From Phycisphaerales bacterium (GTDB lineage Bacteria; Planctomycetota; Phycisphaerae; Sedimentisphaerales; Anaerobacaceae): a DNA stretch of 64,000 nucleotides. The stretch covers positions 1 to 64,000 of the forward strand of contig JAUVYV010000019.1 of the NCBI GenBank assembly GCA_030602885.1. Direction: 5' to 3'. The first letter of the stretch is position 1. Every line of letters begins with the position of its first letter. A model generated the notes under the pieces. It was given only the letters and a program-made list of their open reading frames with translations. It had not been told where the DNA came from and made no database searches. The position numbers and the translations under genes were made by a program. This document shows positions 35,397 through 45,061 of the stretch, in pieces.

Positions 35397-35694
35397 AAAT
35401 AATCTCCGCCGTTTTCATCGCCTCTTTTCTAAACGACAGGCTTACACGGTTTAGATCGACTAACTCTATAGAGTAAAGAGTTTCAATAGTCCCAAGCAAA
35501 TCTTCAATGGTGTAAAATGTTTTCAAAGGAATTGGGCGTTTCCCATAAACACCAACATCAAAATCTGAACGGCCTTTAGCCGTCCCCGTAGCCCTCGAGC
35601 CGAAAAGAAAGACTTTATAGCCCTTCAGCCCGAAAGCAGCTTTACGAAGCTGTTCTTTAATTAGTTGCTTTATAGATTCTTCTCTGGATGTCAT
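35389..35694 (-). CDS. MNT-type minimal nucleotidyltransferase
   Basis: Protein of 101 aa with the nucleotidyltransferase signature VFLFGSRATG, then GRSDFDVGV, matching the GSx10DxD pattern. In the HEPN/MNT modules the MNT protein is the antitoxin that modifies or neutralises the HEPN partner. It is transcribed first and overlaps the HEPN gene. The C-terminal DLNRVSLSFRKEAMKTAEIIYE is typical of the family. Confidence 0.86.
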   Translation of the reverse strand: MTSREESIKQLIKEQLRKAAFGLKGYKVFLFGSRATGTAKGRSDFDVGVYGKRPIPLKTFYTIEDLLGTIETLYSIELVDLNRVSLSFRKEAMKTAEIIYE

Positions 35695-35756
35695 TATTAC
35701 TCAAACCACAGATTACGCGGATGTTAGTTCATAGTGGAATAATCAATAATATTGTC

Positions 35757-35781
35757 ATCCCCGCAAGCCATTAGCGGGGAT
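35757..35781. repeat. Hairpin of the ATCCCCGC...GCGGGGAT type
   Basis: ATCCCCGC (35757-35764) and GCGGGGAT (35774-35781) form an 8-bp stem with a 9-base loop, preceded by TTGTC as in the element at 31269-31310. It lies between the MNT gene and the Wzz gene. Confidence 0.5.
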
Positions 35782-35813
35782 AATTATCACTAATCAATCA
35801 TCAATCCATTTAG

Positions 35814-35837
35814 ACTCCGTCCTCGTCGGTTGCGCTG
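35814..35837. repeat. Dispersed 24-bp direct repeat, copy 1
   Basis: ACTCCGTCC/CGTCGGTTGCGC is shared with 40187-40210 at 22 of 24 positions. The two copies bracket the Wzz and SLBB export genes, one on each side, in the same orientation. Confidence 0.6.
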
Positions 35838-35896
35838 TAACGCTGCCGTAAAGACAAGCCAGTAGGAACCTAAAACCCCCACGTCCTTGTTTTTTC

Positions 35897-36838
35897 TTAT
35901 ACGCTTTTACTATCTACAGTCCCTTCGTTGAAAGACGCATTTACTTTCGTAAAATACTCACGACCAAACGCCGCAAATATAGAAACAAACAAAGCTACTA
36001 TTGCGGAAAGCATAACCATTAGTGTTCTTTTTGGCTTAGACTTTATTTCCGGCACAACAGCCCTGTCGAGAACCTGGACTGTCGGCATGCTCTTGGCTTC
36101 TTCGATCTTCGTAATCTCGTATTCACGTGTGAGCAGTTCAAAGAGCATTTCCTGAATCTTTGCTTCCCTGCTGAGAATGTCTTCGATCTTAGCCAGCTTT
36201 TCCTCTATTTCCTTCAGTCGGTTTGCCAGAAAGATTCTCTTGCTCGTTGCCTGGCCCGCATAGAGCCGCTTGTTTTGTCGGTCCAGCTCATCAGCATAGG
36301 CGTTTGCGATGGCGGCTGCTCTGTTGGGGTCTCTATCTTCCACTGTTATGTTGACAATCCCTTCATCGGAAACATCGATGGTGGTGTTCTTTTTCAGCTT
36401 TTTCCTAACGTTCGATTTATATTTCTTTTCCTTGTATGCTTTCATCAAATCGAACCTGTCGATAATAGCATCTGCAACAACTCGGCTTTCGAGAACACCG
36501 GCGTACATATCAGAAATACTCGTAACGCCAATAACTTTGCTGAGCAAAGAGCCTGCCCCCCCTCCTAATGCTCCTGCCCCCCCTCCTAATGTTCCTGCCA
36601 ATTTGGACTCCCTTTGGAGCATCTCAATTGGCGGAACAACCGAGGCAGTGGCCGAGTAAATTTTGGGCAGCACCAGACTGACTATTGCTGTTGTTATCAC
36701 GGCAATTCCGCAAATCAACAGTATCATTCTGCGGTATTTGAAAATTACCCTGAAATAATCGATAAGATTTATTTCATCCTCATCGAGCTCTTCCTGAACC
36801 ATCGGTTCTTTTTGAGATTCTTTTTCCACCTTATCCAT
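35897..36838 (-). CDS. Wzz-type chain length determinant protein
   Basis: Inner-membrane polysaccharide co-polymerase of about 313 aa. The N-terminal transmembrane segment is LLICGIAVITTAIVSLVL, and the second is near the C-terminus (LMVMLSAIVALFVSIFAAF). Between them is a periplasmic region with coiled-coil character and a GGGAGALGGGAGSLL low-complexity stretch. No Walker ATPase/kinase domain follows, so it is Wzz-like and not a Wzc tyrosine kinase. ATG 36838 is preferred over TTG 36844. It precedes no other gene of the run and follows the export gene. Confidence 0.87.
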   Translation of the reverse strand: MDKVEKESQKEPMVQEELDEDEINLIDYFRVIFKYRRMILLICGIAVITTAIVSLVLPKIYSATASVVPPIEMLQRESKLAGTLGGGAGALGGGAGSLLSKVIGVTSISDMYAGVLESRVVADAIIDRFDLMKAYKEKKYKSNVRKKLKKNTTIDVSDEGIVNITVEDRDPNRAAAIANAYADELDRQNKRLYAGQATSKRIFLANRLKEIEEKLAKIEDILSREAKIQEMLFELLTREYEITKIEEAKSMPTVQVLDRAVVPEIKSKPKRTLMVMLSAIVALFVSIFAAFGREYFTKVNASFNEGTVDSKSV

Positions 36839-36864
36839 ACTCAATTATTCTCTATGAGACTGCA

Positions 36865-39800
36865 TTACAGTGCAAGCACAACACCGGCAGTCAGCGCCGC
36901 CTGGAACAAGACTTCTGTTATGTCCTTCGTAGTTTTGAGCCAGAAGAATTTGTCCGTCTTTCGCGGAACAACTATCGTGTCGCCGGGGCTGAGTCTGATA
37001 TTCATAAATCCACCAAAAAGCCATTGGTGTGATTCCGAATCCCAGGAGACCCTGCCGGGGTTCTTCTGTGCAATACTGATAACAGACCCGTCGGCCTTGA
37101 TGATGCTTATCTGTTTCTTATCAGCTTCCTTTGTAATTCCTCCGACTTTCTGAAGACAATAGTTTACAGTCCTGTCCTTTTCATAAAGAAGTGCCGTCGG
37201 ATTGAAGACCTCGCCGACAACATTTACAATACCCGGAGTCTCAGGAATGACGAGACTATCGCCCTTTTCCAGCTCCAGGTCATATTTCGAACCCTTGAAG
37301 CTGTCGAGCGAAGTCAATTTGATGACGACCCTTCCATCAATCCTTGCGGCTCTGAGCTTACCGAGAAGTTCCTTTTGGGCCTTTAGAGTCAGCTCCTGCA
37401 CCATGACCGTCTCTTCATCCAGCGCACCGCTTATAGCCCTGTCTGTGCCCGTCAGGACCGACTCTTTAATCTGCTCTATCAGCTCATCCATTCTCTGGCG
37501 TTGGACTACCTTTGCACTTTCTCTTGTAAAGACCGCACCCTTGAGATAGGCGCGCTTGGTAAACCCGCCGGCTCTTTGTATAACTGAGCTTAAGGTTTCT
37601 CCTCTTCTTACGGGATATATGCCGGGAAATCTGACCTCCCCGAAGATGGCAGCGTTGCGGTCGAATTCGAGCTCAGGTATCGATCTGACAATCAGATGGT
37701 CGTAATCCTGAAGAAGGATGTTTCGTTCGGGGTCACCGGCCAGCACCTTCTCAAGGTCGATATTAATTTTCTCGGTCTCCATGCCGGTCTGTGTAATATG
37801 CCTTCGCGTCAGCTCGGCGGTCTGAAGGTACGCATTTTTCCCCGGCCCGCCTGCGGCATCAAGCAGCTCGCTCAGTTTCATACCCGGGATGAAACGATAT
37901 TCCCCGGGACGATAGACCATACCCGAGACCGAGACGCTGCGCTTGCCTTTTTCGTCCCACCTGAACAGGCGAATTGCGTCAAGGCGGGCCAATTCGATGT
38001 CTTCGGAACGATGTCCTTCAAGTACTTTGCCGACATTGAACGGGATAACTATTGGATGGTAGTCGGGCTCAACAAGCCGCTCTATCTCTGCGTATTCGAG
38101 ATTTGCCTGGGGCAACAGGGCCTCATAGGATGTGAGGATGTCGCTTAGTTTCATTCCCGGCTTCAGCTCATATTTACCCGGCCTGACTACATGCCCCTCG
38201 ATATAAACAACATTTTGCTCGAAAGGAGAAACAGGAAACACTTTCACAAGGTCGCCATCCTGCACGGCAGCGTCCATGGCGCGATCTTGACTGTCAATGT
38301 CCGGCGATTGAGAGATGTCAAAATCGACAACGATGCGTCTCTGATGGTTTTCGACCCTCTCGACCTGGACTCTCTGGAGCCACCCTGCGTAAGTTACGCC
38401 ACCTGCCAGGTCAAGCACCCCGGCGAGAGTCATCGGCTTGGCCATTTCATAGATTGCGGGGCGTTTGACGTTTCCCGCCACTGCGACAACCGGGCCTATC
38501 AGCGGGATAAAAATCGTATCGCCGTTTTGCAGACGTACGTCCTCACTTTTCTCACCACCTAAAAGAAAGTCATAAAGGTCAATCGCTGCTGGCTCCGACT
38601 CGTTTCTCAACAGTCGAATTTTTCTCAGCGTACCGTTTTTTGATGGCCCCCCGGCTATCATAAGACCGTTAATAATAGTAGAAAGTGAACTAATCGTATA
38701 GCTACCAGGAGCCTGAACTTCGCCTACGACAAAGACCCTGATAGTTCGCAGTTTACCCATAGTCAAGTTTATTTTGAAGTCGGTAAACTTTCGGGAAAAC
38801 TCGTCTCTTAGATAATCCTGCAACTGGGCAAATGTCATACCCGAAACGTTCAGCACGCCAACCTCCGGCAAAGCGATCTCACCGTTCCGGTCCACTGTAA
38901 CAGTAGATTTAGCGTTAATCCTGCCCCACAGTGTTACTATAAAGTTATCTCCAGGCCCAATGGTATAGTTCGGGCCTACCGGGACATCCGTAACCGGTGC
39001 GAATGCCGACAGGGATTTTTCAAAGATATCATATCCGAATTGTTTTAGTTTAGTGGATACAAGAAAGGGCGTTCGCCCCGACAGTAATTTTTCAATCTCT
39101 GACCGCTCTTTTGGTTCAAACGGCTTTCGGGGAGTGGGGACGGGAACTCCGGGCCTGATTTTCTCCGCCGGTGTTACTCCTTTCAATATCTGGAGCTCGT
39201 CAGACAAAGAAGTTACGATGCTATAGGCCTCCTCGGGAGTCACCGAAATCGCCTGTCGCTTAGCAGCTTCTACAGTTGATTTGAGTATATCAATCAAAAA
39301 GAATGCATCCACTTTCGAATTCGGTTGCCAACCAGCCTCGGGCTTTATGCCTACTGTGCTCAGAGTAATGATTGCATCTTCTACTGAAATATCGATTGTT
39401 GGTTCCTTAAACAACCCAAGCTTCTGAAACAACCTAATGGCATAACCTCCTTGGGTGGCGGCTTTATCCGGCTGAAGTGTAACCATACCCTTCTGAGCGG
39501 CTTCTAAAGTCAGCTCAAATAATTCAGTTAGAAAGTCGGTTGTTATCTTACTGCTGGGCTGCCAGCCACCTTGAGGTTCAATCCCGACCTCGGCCAGAGC
39601 TGCGACAGCCTCCTGTTCGAATAGATTTTCACCCAACCCTAACTTCTCAGCCCATCCAACCGCGTATTCGCCTTGCGAAGAAGCCTCAATTGCGAAACCT
39701 GTTTCTGAGGGTGTCGAACCAAAACGTTGTTGCGCCAGTGATGGATAACTCGCTAATACCAATATTGCCAGAGCCATTAAGACCGATCTCACCGAACAAC

Positions 39801-39921
39801 TACCAGCGACAATATGCCGCGCCGCATTGAAACCAGGCCACGTTTTTTGGTATGGTATGAATGATTGAGTACATTCCGAACTTTGCAGCCCCCATTTTTT
39901 TGCGGACATTCTACCTCTCAT
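36865..39921 (-). CDS. Polysaccharide export protein with multiple SLBB domains
   Basis: Outer-membrane/periplasmic export protein of 1018 aa, much longer than Wza (about 380). After a signal peptide (near 44-65, LVLASYPSLAQQ) come two tandem N-terminal repeats of about 75 residues (GIEPQGGWQPSSKI and GIKPEAGWQPNSKV), then a Poly_export domain (YTIGPGDNFIVTLWG) and several SLBB-type repeats (VGEVQAPGSYTI, EGHVVRPGKYEL, SGMVYRPGEYRF, FGEVRFPGIYPV). The start ATG 39921 has AAGGAG 6 bases upstream. It lies next to the Wzz gene as in capsule/exopolysaccharide operons. Confidence 0.92.
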   Translation of the reverse strand: MRGRMSAKKWGLQSSECTQSFIPYQKTWPGFNAARHIVAGSCSVRSVLMALAILVLASYPSLAQQRFGSTPSETGFAIEASSQGEYAVGWAEKLGLGENLFEQEAVAALAEVGIEPQGGWQPSSKITTDFLTELFELTLEAAQKGMVTLQPDKAATQGGYAIRLFQKLGLFKEPTIDISVEDAIITLSTVGIKPEAGWQPNSKVDAFFLIDILKSTVEAAKRQAISVTPEEAYSIVTSLSDELQILKGVTPAEKIRPGVPVPTPRKPFEPKERSEIEKLLSGRTPFLVSTKLKQFGYDIFEKSLSAFAPVTDVPVGPNYTIGPGDNFIVTLWGRINAKSTVTVDRNGEIALPEVGVLNVSGMTFAQLQDYLRDEFSRKFTDFKINLTMGKLRTIRVFVVGEVQAPGSYTISSLSTIINGLMIAGGPSKNGTLRKIRLLRNESEPAAIDLYDFLLGGEKSEDVRLQNGDTIFIPLIGPVVAVAGNVKRPAIYEMAKPMTLAGVLDLAGGVTYAGWLQRVQVERVENHQRRIVVDFDISQSPDIDSQDRAMDAAVQDGDLVKVFPVSPFEQNVVYIEGHVVRPGKYELKPGMKLSDILTSYEALLPQANLEYAEIERLVEPDYHPIVIPFNVGKVLEGHRSEDIELARLDAIRLFRWDEKGKRSVSVSGMVYRPGEYRFIPGMKLSELLDAAGGPGKNAYLQTAELTRRHITQTGMETEKINIDLEKVLAGDPERNILLQDYDHLIVRSIPELEFDRNAAIFGEVRFPGIYPVRRGETLSSVIQRAGGFTKRAYLKGAVFTRESAKVVQRQRMDELIEQIKESVLTGTDRAISGALDEETVMVQELTLKAQKELLGKLRAARIDGRVVIKLTSLDSFKGSKYDLELEKGDSLVIPETPGIVNVVGEVFNPTALLYEKDRTVNYCLQKVGGITKEADKKQISIIKADGSVISIAQKNPGRVSWDSESHQWLFGGFMNIRLSPGDTIVVPRKTDKFFWLKTTKDITEVLFQAALTAGVVLAL

Positions 39922-40694
39922 CTTACACTCCTTTGCAACCTTAGTGACATAACTGAGCAAGCCACCCAACCCTGCCGCCACGGAAACTCCCGCGCCGGGC
40001 CCACAATCGCCACCCGGTTAAAAACCCATCCTTGCTGCCCGCGTGTCTATTCACCAAAGCCCAATATACTGCGCGAAAAGCTACTGTCAACATATTTTTC
40101 AATTTCAGGGCAAAGTAAATATATTGGTTTCTGTATTTCAGATTCAGCGGCTTGTAATTTCATGGGAGCTTGTGAAATCCAAGCATACTCCGTCCCCGTC
40201 GGTTGCGCCGCAGGCCTGATACCATTGCAAGGTCAGCGGCATATCCGAAGGAATGGACAACGACCTCTTCCGCAAAGCCGGCACTACCCCCTGGCGGTAT
40301 TAAGAACGCCCCTGTTTGACCCCACAATGCAGAAGGATAATCCCCTTTAGAACACCCCTGCCTCGCACTTGGGAAAGTGCAAAAGCTTCGCTCAAAACAC
40401 TACCCTCAATGTTAGCCCATTCCACTCCCGAACTGCCCACCAAACCTACGATGCCCTGTTTAACCGCAGGCAGCAACTTCACAGCACCAAAAAACACCTG
40501 TGCACTCTATATCTTATTCGACAAGGGAATTTGAAATACTTTATCTTTTTTATGGGACCAGCCGATAAGAAACAAAAAGACAGTGTAAATAGGGGGCACG
40601 CCTCCTTGCCGTATAATTGACCCTACGCTCGAGGGAGGTTACAATCGCCGCTAATTGCAGGAAATTATGCAGACCTCCACCTGGATAAAACGCT
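39922..40694. other. Divergent intergenic region between export and Wzi-like genes
   Basis: About 770 bases without a supported gene. It should hold promoters for the two divergent genes. A weak 65-codon minus-strand frame (40300-40497, MFFGAVKLLPAVKQG...) has no motif and is not called. The 24-bp repeat copy at 40187-40210 lies here. A CCGCAAAGCC at 40270-40279 resembles part of a c-di-GMP riboswitch but the rest does not match. Confidence 0.6.
40187..40210. repeat. Dispersed 24-bp direct repeat, copy 2
   Basis: Second copy of the ACTCCGTCC-CGTCGGTTGCGC sequence described at 35814-35837; 22 of 24 positions match. It may mark ends of a former mobile or duplicated segment or a small repeat family. 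Confidence 0.6.
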
Positions 40695-42188
40695 ATGCCA
40701 CAGAAACTGACCACTTTACTGCTGATACTTCTTGCCTTTCTGTCTATCTCGTTTGTGTCAACGAACGTACCGCTGGACCACTGGAGCTACGAGGCGGTTG
40801 ACAAGCTGATAGGCCAGGGGCTGGTTGACAGCGGGATGATGACCACCAGGCCGCTATCGCGGCTTGAAATGGCCCGGCTGATCGCAGAAGCTTCTGAGAG
40901 GATTGCCGACAGCGGTGAAGACAACGAGATAATTCCGGCAATTCTTGACCGCCTCACGTTCGAGTTTGCCGAAGAGCTCAGAGCTTTGGGTACACTGGAT
41001 GGCGTAGCCGCCGAAAACTTTTTAAAGCCCCTCGAAGATCCTTATGTTAAATTTCTCTATTCGGACAAGAAACCTGACATCGAGAACATCCGCGGAGACG
41101 AGTTTGATAAACACTCCAATTTGCGGGCGGGTTTCGCTTCACGAGCAAAGTTCGCGGACACTATTGCTTTCTACCTTCACCCTGAGTACCCATATTCAAC
41201 CGACAATTCAGGCCGGGACGTTAAGCTAATCGAGGGGTATGCAAAAGTTGCGCTTGGAAAGCTCGAAGTCGAGATCGGCAAAGACTCGCTTTGGTGGGGG
41301 CCGGGTTACCATGGTTCACTGCTTATGAGCAATAATGCAGAGCCATTCAAAATGGTCAAGTTATCGAACCCAAGGCCGATTAAATTACCGTGGATATTCC
41401 GCTCGTTAGGCCCTTTCAAAGCGGTCTGGTTTCTCACAGAACTCGAGGAAGACAGAACCATACCCGAAGCCAGACTCACCGGGATGCGGGTGAACTTCAA
41501 GCCACATCCGGCATTCGAACTGGGTCTTTCGCGAGCGATAATGTTCGCCGGTCAGGGCAGAGAGGGTCTTGGTCTAAGAGACTATCTGGACATCTTCTTA
41601 GCCACTAAGGAAAACCGTCCGGGCAAGCTGGATAACAACCAGTTGGCCGGCTTCGACGCCTCCGTTATCCTTCCGCTCGAATGGCTTATTCCGGTCAAGT
41701 CTGTGAAACTGTACACCGATTGGATTGGCGAAGATGAGGCGGGGGGACTGCCGAGCAACTGGGGCAAGTTGTTTGGTGCGCAGTTTTACGATATCGGCCG
41801 CACGGGCAGGACGGATTTGCAGATTGAATATGCCGACAACCACATCACCGGCAAGCCCAACGTCTTCTACAACCACCATATTTACGGCTCCGGCTATACG
41901 TACCGCGGCAGAATAATCGGCCATAACATGGGAACGGATTCGCGTGACCTATATGTCCGGCTCAGGCACTACCTGAGCAAGGACCTCATCCTTGGCCTGG
42001 CGTATGACCGACAGACGGGCAACCTTTCCTCCTCCCCAAAATCAAGAGTCGAGTACGTCGAGGCCGACCTCACCATCTTCGGACGCAACAACTGCCGGAT
42101 CAAGAGCGGCTATCGCTACACAAACACCACCAGGGCATCAACGCGGAACAACCAGTTCTTCTTTCTGCAATTGACCTACGACTTCTGA
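40695..42188 (+). CDS. Capsule assembly Wzi-family outer-membrane protein
   Basis: Predicted outer-membrane beta-barrel of 497 aa with a signal peptide (4-22). The mature N-terminus has an SLH-like/helical part with DHWSYEAVDKLIGQGLVDSG. The rest has alternating barrel strands and the family segments VEIGKDSLWWGPGYHGSLL and YTYRGRIIGHNMGTDSRDLY, ending in FFFLQLTYDF with a terminal aromatic. In the family it helps anchor or assemble capsule on the cell surface. It is transcribed away from the export gene, with which it presumably works. Confidence 0.86.
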   Translation: MPQKLTTLLLILLAFLSISFVSTNVPLDHWSYEAVDKLIGQGLVDSGMMTTRPLSRLEMARLIAEASERIADSGEDNEIIPAILDRLTFEFAEELRALGTLDGVAAENFLKPLEDPYVKFLYSDKKPDIENIRGDEFDKHSNLRAGFASRAKFADTIAFYLHPEYPYSTDNSGRDVKLIEGYAKVALGKLEVEIGKDSLWWGPGYHGSLLMSNNAEPFKMVKLSNPRPIKLPWIFRSLGPFKAVWFLTELEEDRTIPEARLTGMRVNFKPHPAFELGLSRAIMFAGQGREGLGLRDYLDIFLATKENRPGKLDNNQLAGFDASVILPLEWLIPVKSVKLYTDWIGEDEAGGLPSNWGKLFGAQFYDIGRTGRTDLQIEYADNHITGKPNVFYNHHIYGSGYTYRGRIIGHNMGTDSRDLYVRLRHYLSKDLILGLAYDRQTGNLSSSPKSRVEYVEADLTIFGRNNCRIKSGYRYTNTTRASTRNNQFFFLQLTYDF

Positions 42189-42552
42189 GCTCGCCGCCCG
42201 GAATAACCCTGCATCTCGAATAAGGGCATGGTCAACGTGCCGAAGCCGAGGCTCGCGGCGATTCACCCGGGGCAGACACTTTCAATCCGAAGAGTAAAAA
42301 TTGCACGTACCGTCCGATAAAAAACATTTCTAATGAAACCACTTGGCTTTTGTGTCGATAATCCTCTCAGGAGCCCGCCGGCAATCAGTATGTTCGGCCT
42401 CTATCTAACAGGAAAGTTGCCGGTACGGTGATTCAGAGAGGATGGTTCCAGGGACATCATGGACGATAACTGAAAGGCTATCGAATAACAGGCCGAAGCC
42501 GTGCAGACCACGGTCATAAGCCCTTGCGCTGCTTCTGAAGGAACAGGCGGAT
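42189..42552. other. Intergenic region upstream of the histidine kinase
   Basis: 364 bases without a supported gene or clear regulatory motif. It presumably carries the promoter of the kinase gene. I see no tRNA-like or riboswitch-like structure. Confidence 0.5.
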
Positions 42553-44448
42553 ATGAGCGAAGAGATAAAAGTGCTGCAGGTGGACGACGACGAGATTGAC
42601 GTCAAGTTAGCCAAACGCGTCTTGACCAAATGTTCGCGTCCCATCACATTTAACGTCCAGTCCGCCGGTACATTGTCACAAGCCATTGACCGCCTCAGTA
42701 ACAACGAGTACGACATTGTCTTGCTGGACCTCGGTTTGCCGGACAGCAACGGTATCGAGACTGTGCAGAAGGTCACTGAGGTCAATCCCAACATACCCAT
42801 CGTAGTGCTGACAGGGCTTGAGGATGAGGAAGCAGGGCTTGCAGCGATAAAAAGCGGGGCCGCTGATTACCTCGTCAAAGGGCTTTCGCTCGAAAACTCT
42901 CTTGTTAGAACCGTTCTTTACGCCATCGAACGCAAGAAAGTCGCCGAGAAGCTGCGCGAATCACAGCAGATGCTCCAGTTGGTGATGAACAGCATACCAC
43001 AGGCAGTCTTCTGGAAAGACCGAAACTTCGTCTATCTTGGGTGCAATCCAAATTTCGCCCGTGATGCAGGGGTTGACACACCGGAAGATATTATCGGCAA
43101 GACGGACTATGACCTGCCTTGGCGCCAAGAGGAAATGGAGTCCTTTCGCAAAATTGATCATCACGTGATGGAGACGGACACGCCCGAATATCATATCATT
43201 GAGCCGCAGCTTCAGGCGGACGGCAAGCAGGCCTGGGTGGAAACCAACAAAGTCCCTCTGCATGACTCCAAAGGTAATGTGGTCGGGATACTCGGCACAT
43301 ACGAAGACATCACCGAGCGTAGAAAAGCCGAACGCGACCTAGAGATAGCCGAGGAGAGATACCGCACCATTTTTGAGAATTCGGCGGTAGCCATAACGAT
43401 GGCCGATGAACAGGAGCGCCTGATTTCCTGGAACAAGTTTACTGAGGACCTCCTGGGTATGGACAAAGAAGACTTGTATCTAAAGCAGGTAAGTTCGCTC
43501 TACCCCGAAGGCGAGTGGGAAAGAATAAGAACCCATGATGTCAGGCAAAAAGGGATGCAGCATCACTTGGAGACGAAGATGGTTAAGAGTGACGGCGAGG
43601 TAATCGATGTTGATGTTTCCCTGAGCATCCTGAAAGATTCAGACGGGCGAATAACCGGCTCAATCGGCGTGGTCAGAGATATAACCGATCGCAAGGAGGC
43701 GGACAGAAAGATAAAAGAGGCGATGGAGCTGAAATCACAGTTCATATCCACGGTTTCTCACGAGCTGCGGACTCCGTTGACCATAATCAAGGAAGATATT
43801 GCGATCATCCTGGACGGCGCTGCTGGAAAAGTCAACAAAAAACAGAAACCGATACTCGACATCGCACAGAGGAACATAGATCGACTCGCCCGACTAATCA
43901 ACGATGTCCTGGATTTCCAGAAACTCGAATCGGGCAAGGCGAAGTTCAACATACGGGACAACAACATAAATGAGATTGCAGAAAGCATCTACAAGACAAT
44001 GGCGCCTTCGGTGAAGATAAAAGGCGCGGAGCTGCGACTTGAGCTAGACAACAATCTTCCCAACATTAGATGTGACAGCGACAAAATCGTTCAGGTCCTC
44101 ACTAATCTGGTCAGCAATGCCATGAAATTCACGGAGCGGGGAAGCATTACGATTTCGACACGCAAAATAGAAAATGCCGTTAAGGTATCCGTCAGCGACA
44201 CGGGCTGCGGCATCAAACAAGAGAACCTGTCACGACTATTTCACGAATTTGAGCAGCTTGTGACAGGCGGCAGTAGAAAGACAGGCGGGACAGGTCTCGG
44301 CCTTGCGATTTCAAAGGAGATTGTCGAGAAGCACGGCGGTCGAATCTGGGGTGAATCTGAGCTTGGCAAGGGGACAACCTTCCATTTCCTGCTGCCCATC
44401 ACATCTGACGTTCGCGACCGGAACGTACCTGTCAACCTGAGTAGCTGA
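42553..44448 (+). CDS. REC-PAS-PAS sensor histidine kinase
   Basis: Soluble hybrid kinase of 631 aa. The receiver domain (about 5-125) has the phospho-acceptor Asp59 in [10 protein letters not shown]. Two PAS/PAC regions follow (about 135-257 and 262-385, each ending in [12 protein letters not shown] or [12 protein letters not shown]). The HisKA domain has [11 protein letters not shown] with His403, and the HATPase domain has [15 protein letters not shown] and GGTGLGLAI. The REC at the N-terminus instead of the C-terminus suggests a kinase that is itself regulated by phosphotransfer. It faces the CheY-like gene at 44526 convergently. Confidence 0.93.
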   Translation: MSEEIKVLQVDDDEIDVKLAKRVLTKCSRPITFNVQSAGTLSQAIDRLSNNEYDIVLLDLGLPDSNGIETVQKVTEVNPNIPIVVLTGLEDEEAGLAAIKSGAADYLVKGLSLENSLVRTVLYAIERKKVAEKLRESQQMLQLVMNSIPQAVFWKDRNFVYLGCNPNFARDAGVDTPEDIIGKTDYDLPWRQEEMESFRKIDHHVMETDTPEYHIIEPQLQADGKQAWVETNKVPLHDSKGNVVGILGTYEDITERRKAERDLEIAEERYRTIFENSAVAITMADEQERLISWNKFTEDLLGMDKEDLYLKQVSSLYPEGEWERIRTHDVRQKGMQHHLETKMVKSDGEVIDVDVSLSILKDSDGRITGSIGVVRDITDRKEADRKIKEAMELKSQFISTVSHELRTPLTIIKEDIAIILDGAAGKVNKKQKPILDIAQRNIDRLARLINDVLDFQKLESGKAKFNIRDNNINEIAESIYKTMAPSVKIKGAELRLELDNNLPNIRCDSDKIVQVLTNLVSNAMKFTERGSITISTRKIENAVKVSVSDTGCGIKQENLSRLFHEFEQLVTGGSRKTGGTGLGLAISKEIVEKHGGRIWGESELGKGTTFHFLLPITSDVRDRNVPVNLSS

Positions 44449-44525
44449 AAAAGCGTCTGATGGTCGTGCCGGCCTCTCGGGCAAAACGAACGGAGGCCGC
44501 CTGGGTGGCAGGATGCGATGGGTTG

Positions 44526-44948
44526 TCAGGTACTGCTGAACGCTTGCTTTTTTTCGATGGTGCTCGAGATTTTTTCCTTCAGCTCAGTGAAGTCAAAAGG
44601 CTTGGCAATGTAATCCACGATGCCGTATGAAGATGCCGTTGCAATGTCATCCATCTCGCACGCCGCGGTGACCATTATCACAGGAATGCTTCTCAATTCA
44701 GGATCTTTGCTGAGGTGCTCAAGGGTCTCATGACCGTCCATAACAGGCATACTCGTATCCAGCAGAATCAGATCGGGCCTTTCACTCGCTGCTTTCTCGA
44801 GCCCTTCCTTTCCGTCTGCGGCGGTAATTATTTCGTAATTGCTCCACTCGAGATGGTGCTTAATGGTACTAACGTAATCGGGTTCATCATCGACAATAAG
44901 TATCCTGGCTTTTGTCGCTTTGCTTTTTGATTTGAAAAGTCCAAACAT
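44526..44948 (-). CDS. CheY-like response regulator
   Basis: Single-domain regulator of 140 aa. RILIVDDEPDY holds the acidic pair, LILLDTSMPVMDG the phospho-acceptor Asp64, VTAACEMDD the conserved Thr, and AKPFDFTELKEKI the Lys. There is no output domain. A short basic N-terminal tail (GLFKSKSKATKA) precedes it. It converges with the histidine kinase gene. Between them is only a weak GGCCTC/GAGGCC stem without a T tract. Confidence 0.92.
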   Translation of the reverse strand: MFGLFKSKSKATKARILIVDDEPDYVSTIKHHLEWSNYEIITAADGKEGLEKAASERPDLILLDTSMPVMDGHETLEHLSKDPELRSIPVIMVTAACEMDDIATASSYGIVDYIAKPFDFTELKEKISSTIEKKQAFSST

Positions 44949-45061
44949 TCTAACCTCTCCCTAAGATACCTTCTGTGAACTTTTCAGGTCTTTGTTGCTC
45001 ACAGAATCAATTTACAGGTTTCTATCGGCCCAAATACATTTGCACATTAGCAAAAAGAAGC

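Noticed and set aside
40270-40279. CCGCAAAGCC, similar to a c-di-GMP (GEMM) riboswitch segment
   Set aside because: The other conserved parts of the aptamer are not present at the right distances.
44471-44498. GGCCTC/GAGGCC stem between the convergent kinase and regulator genes as terminator
   Set aside because: Loop of 16 bases and no T run on either strand.
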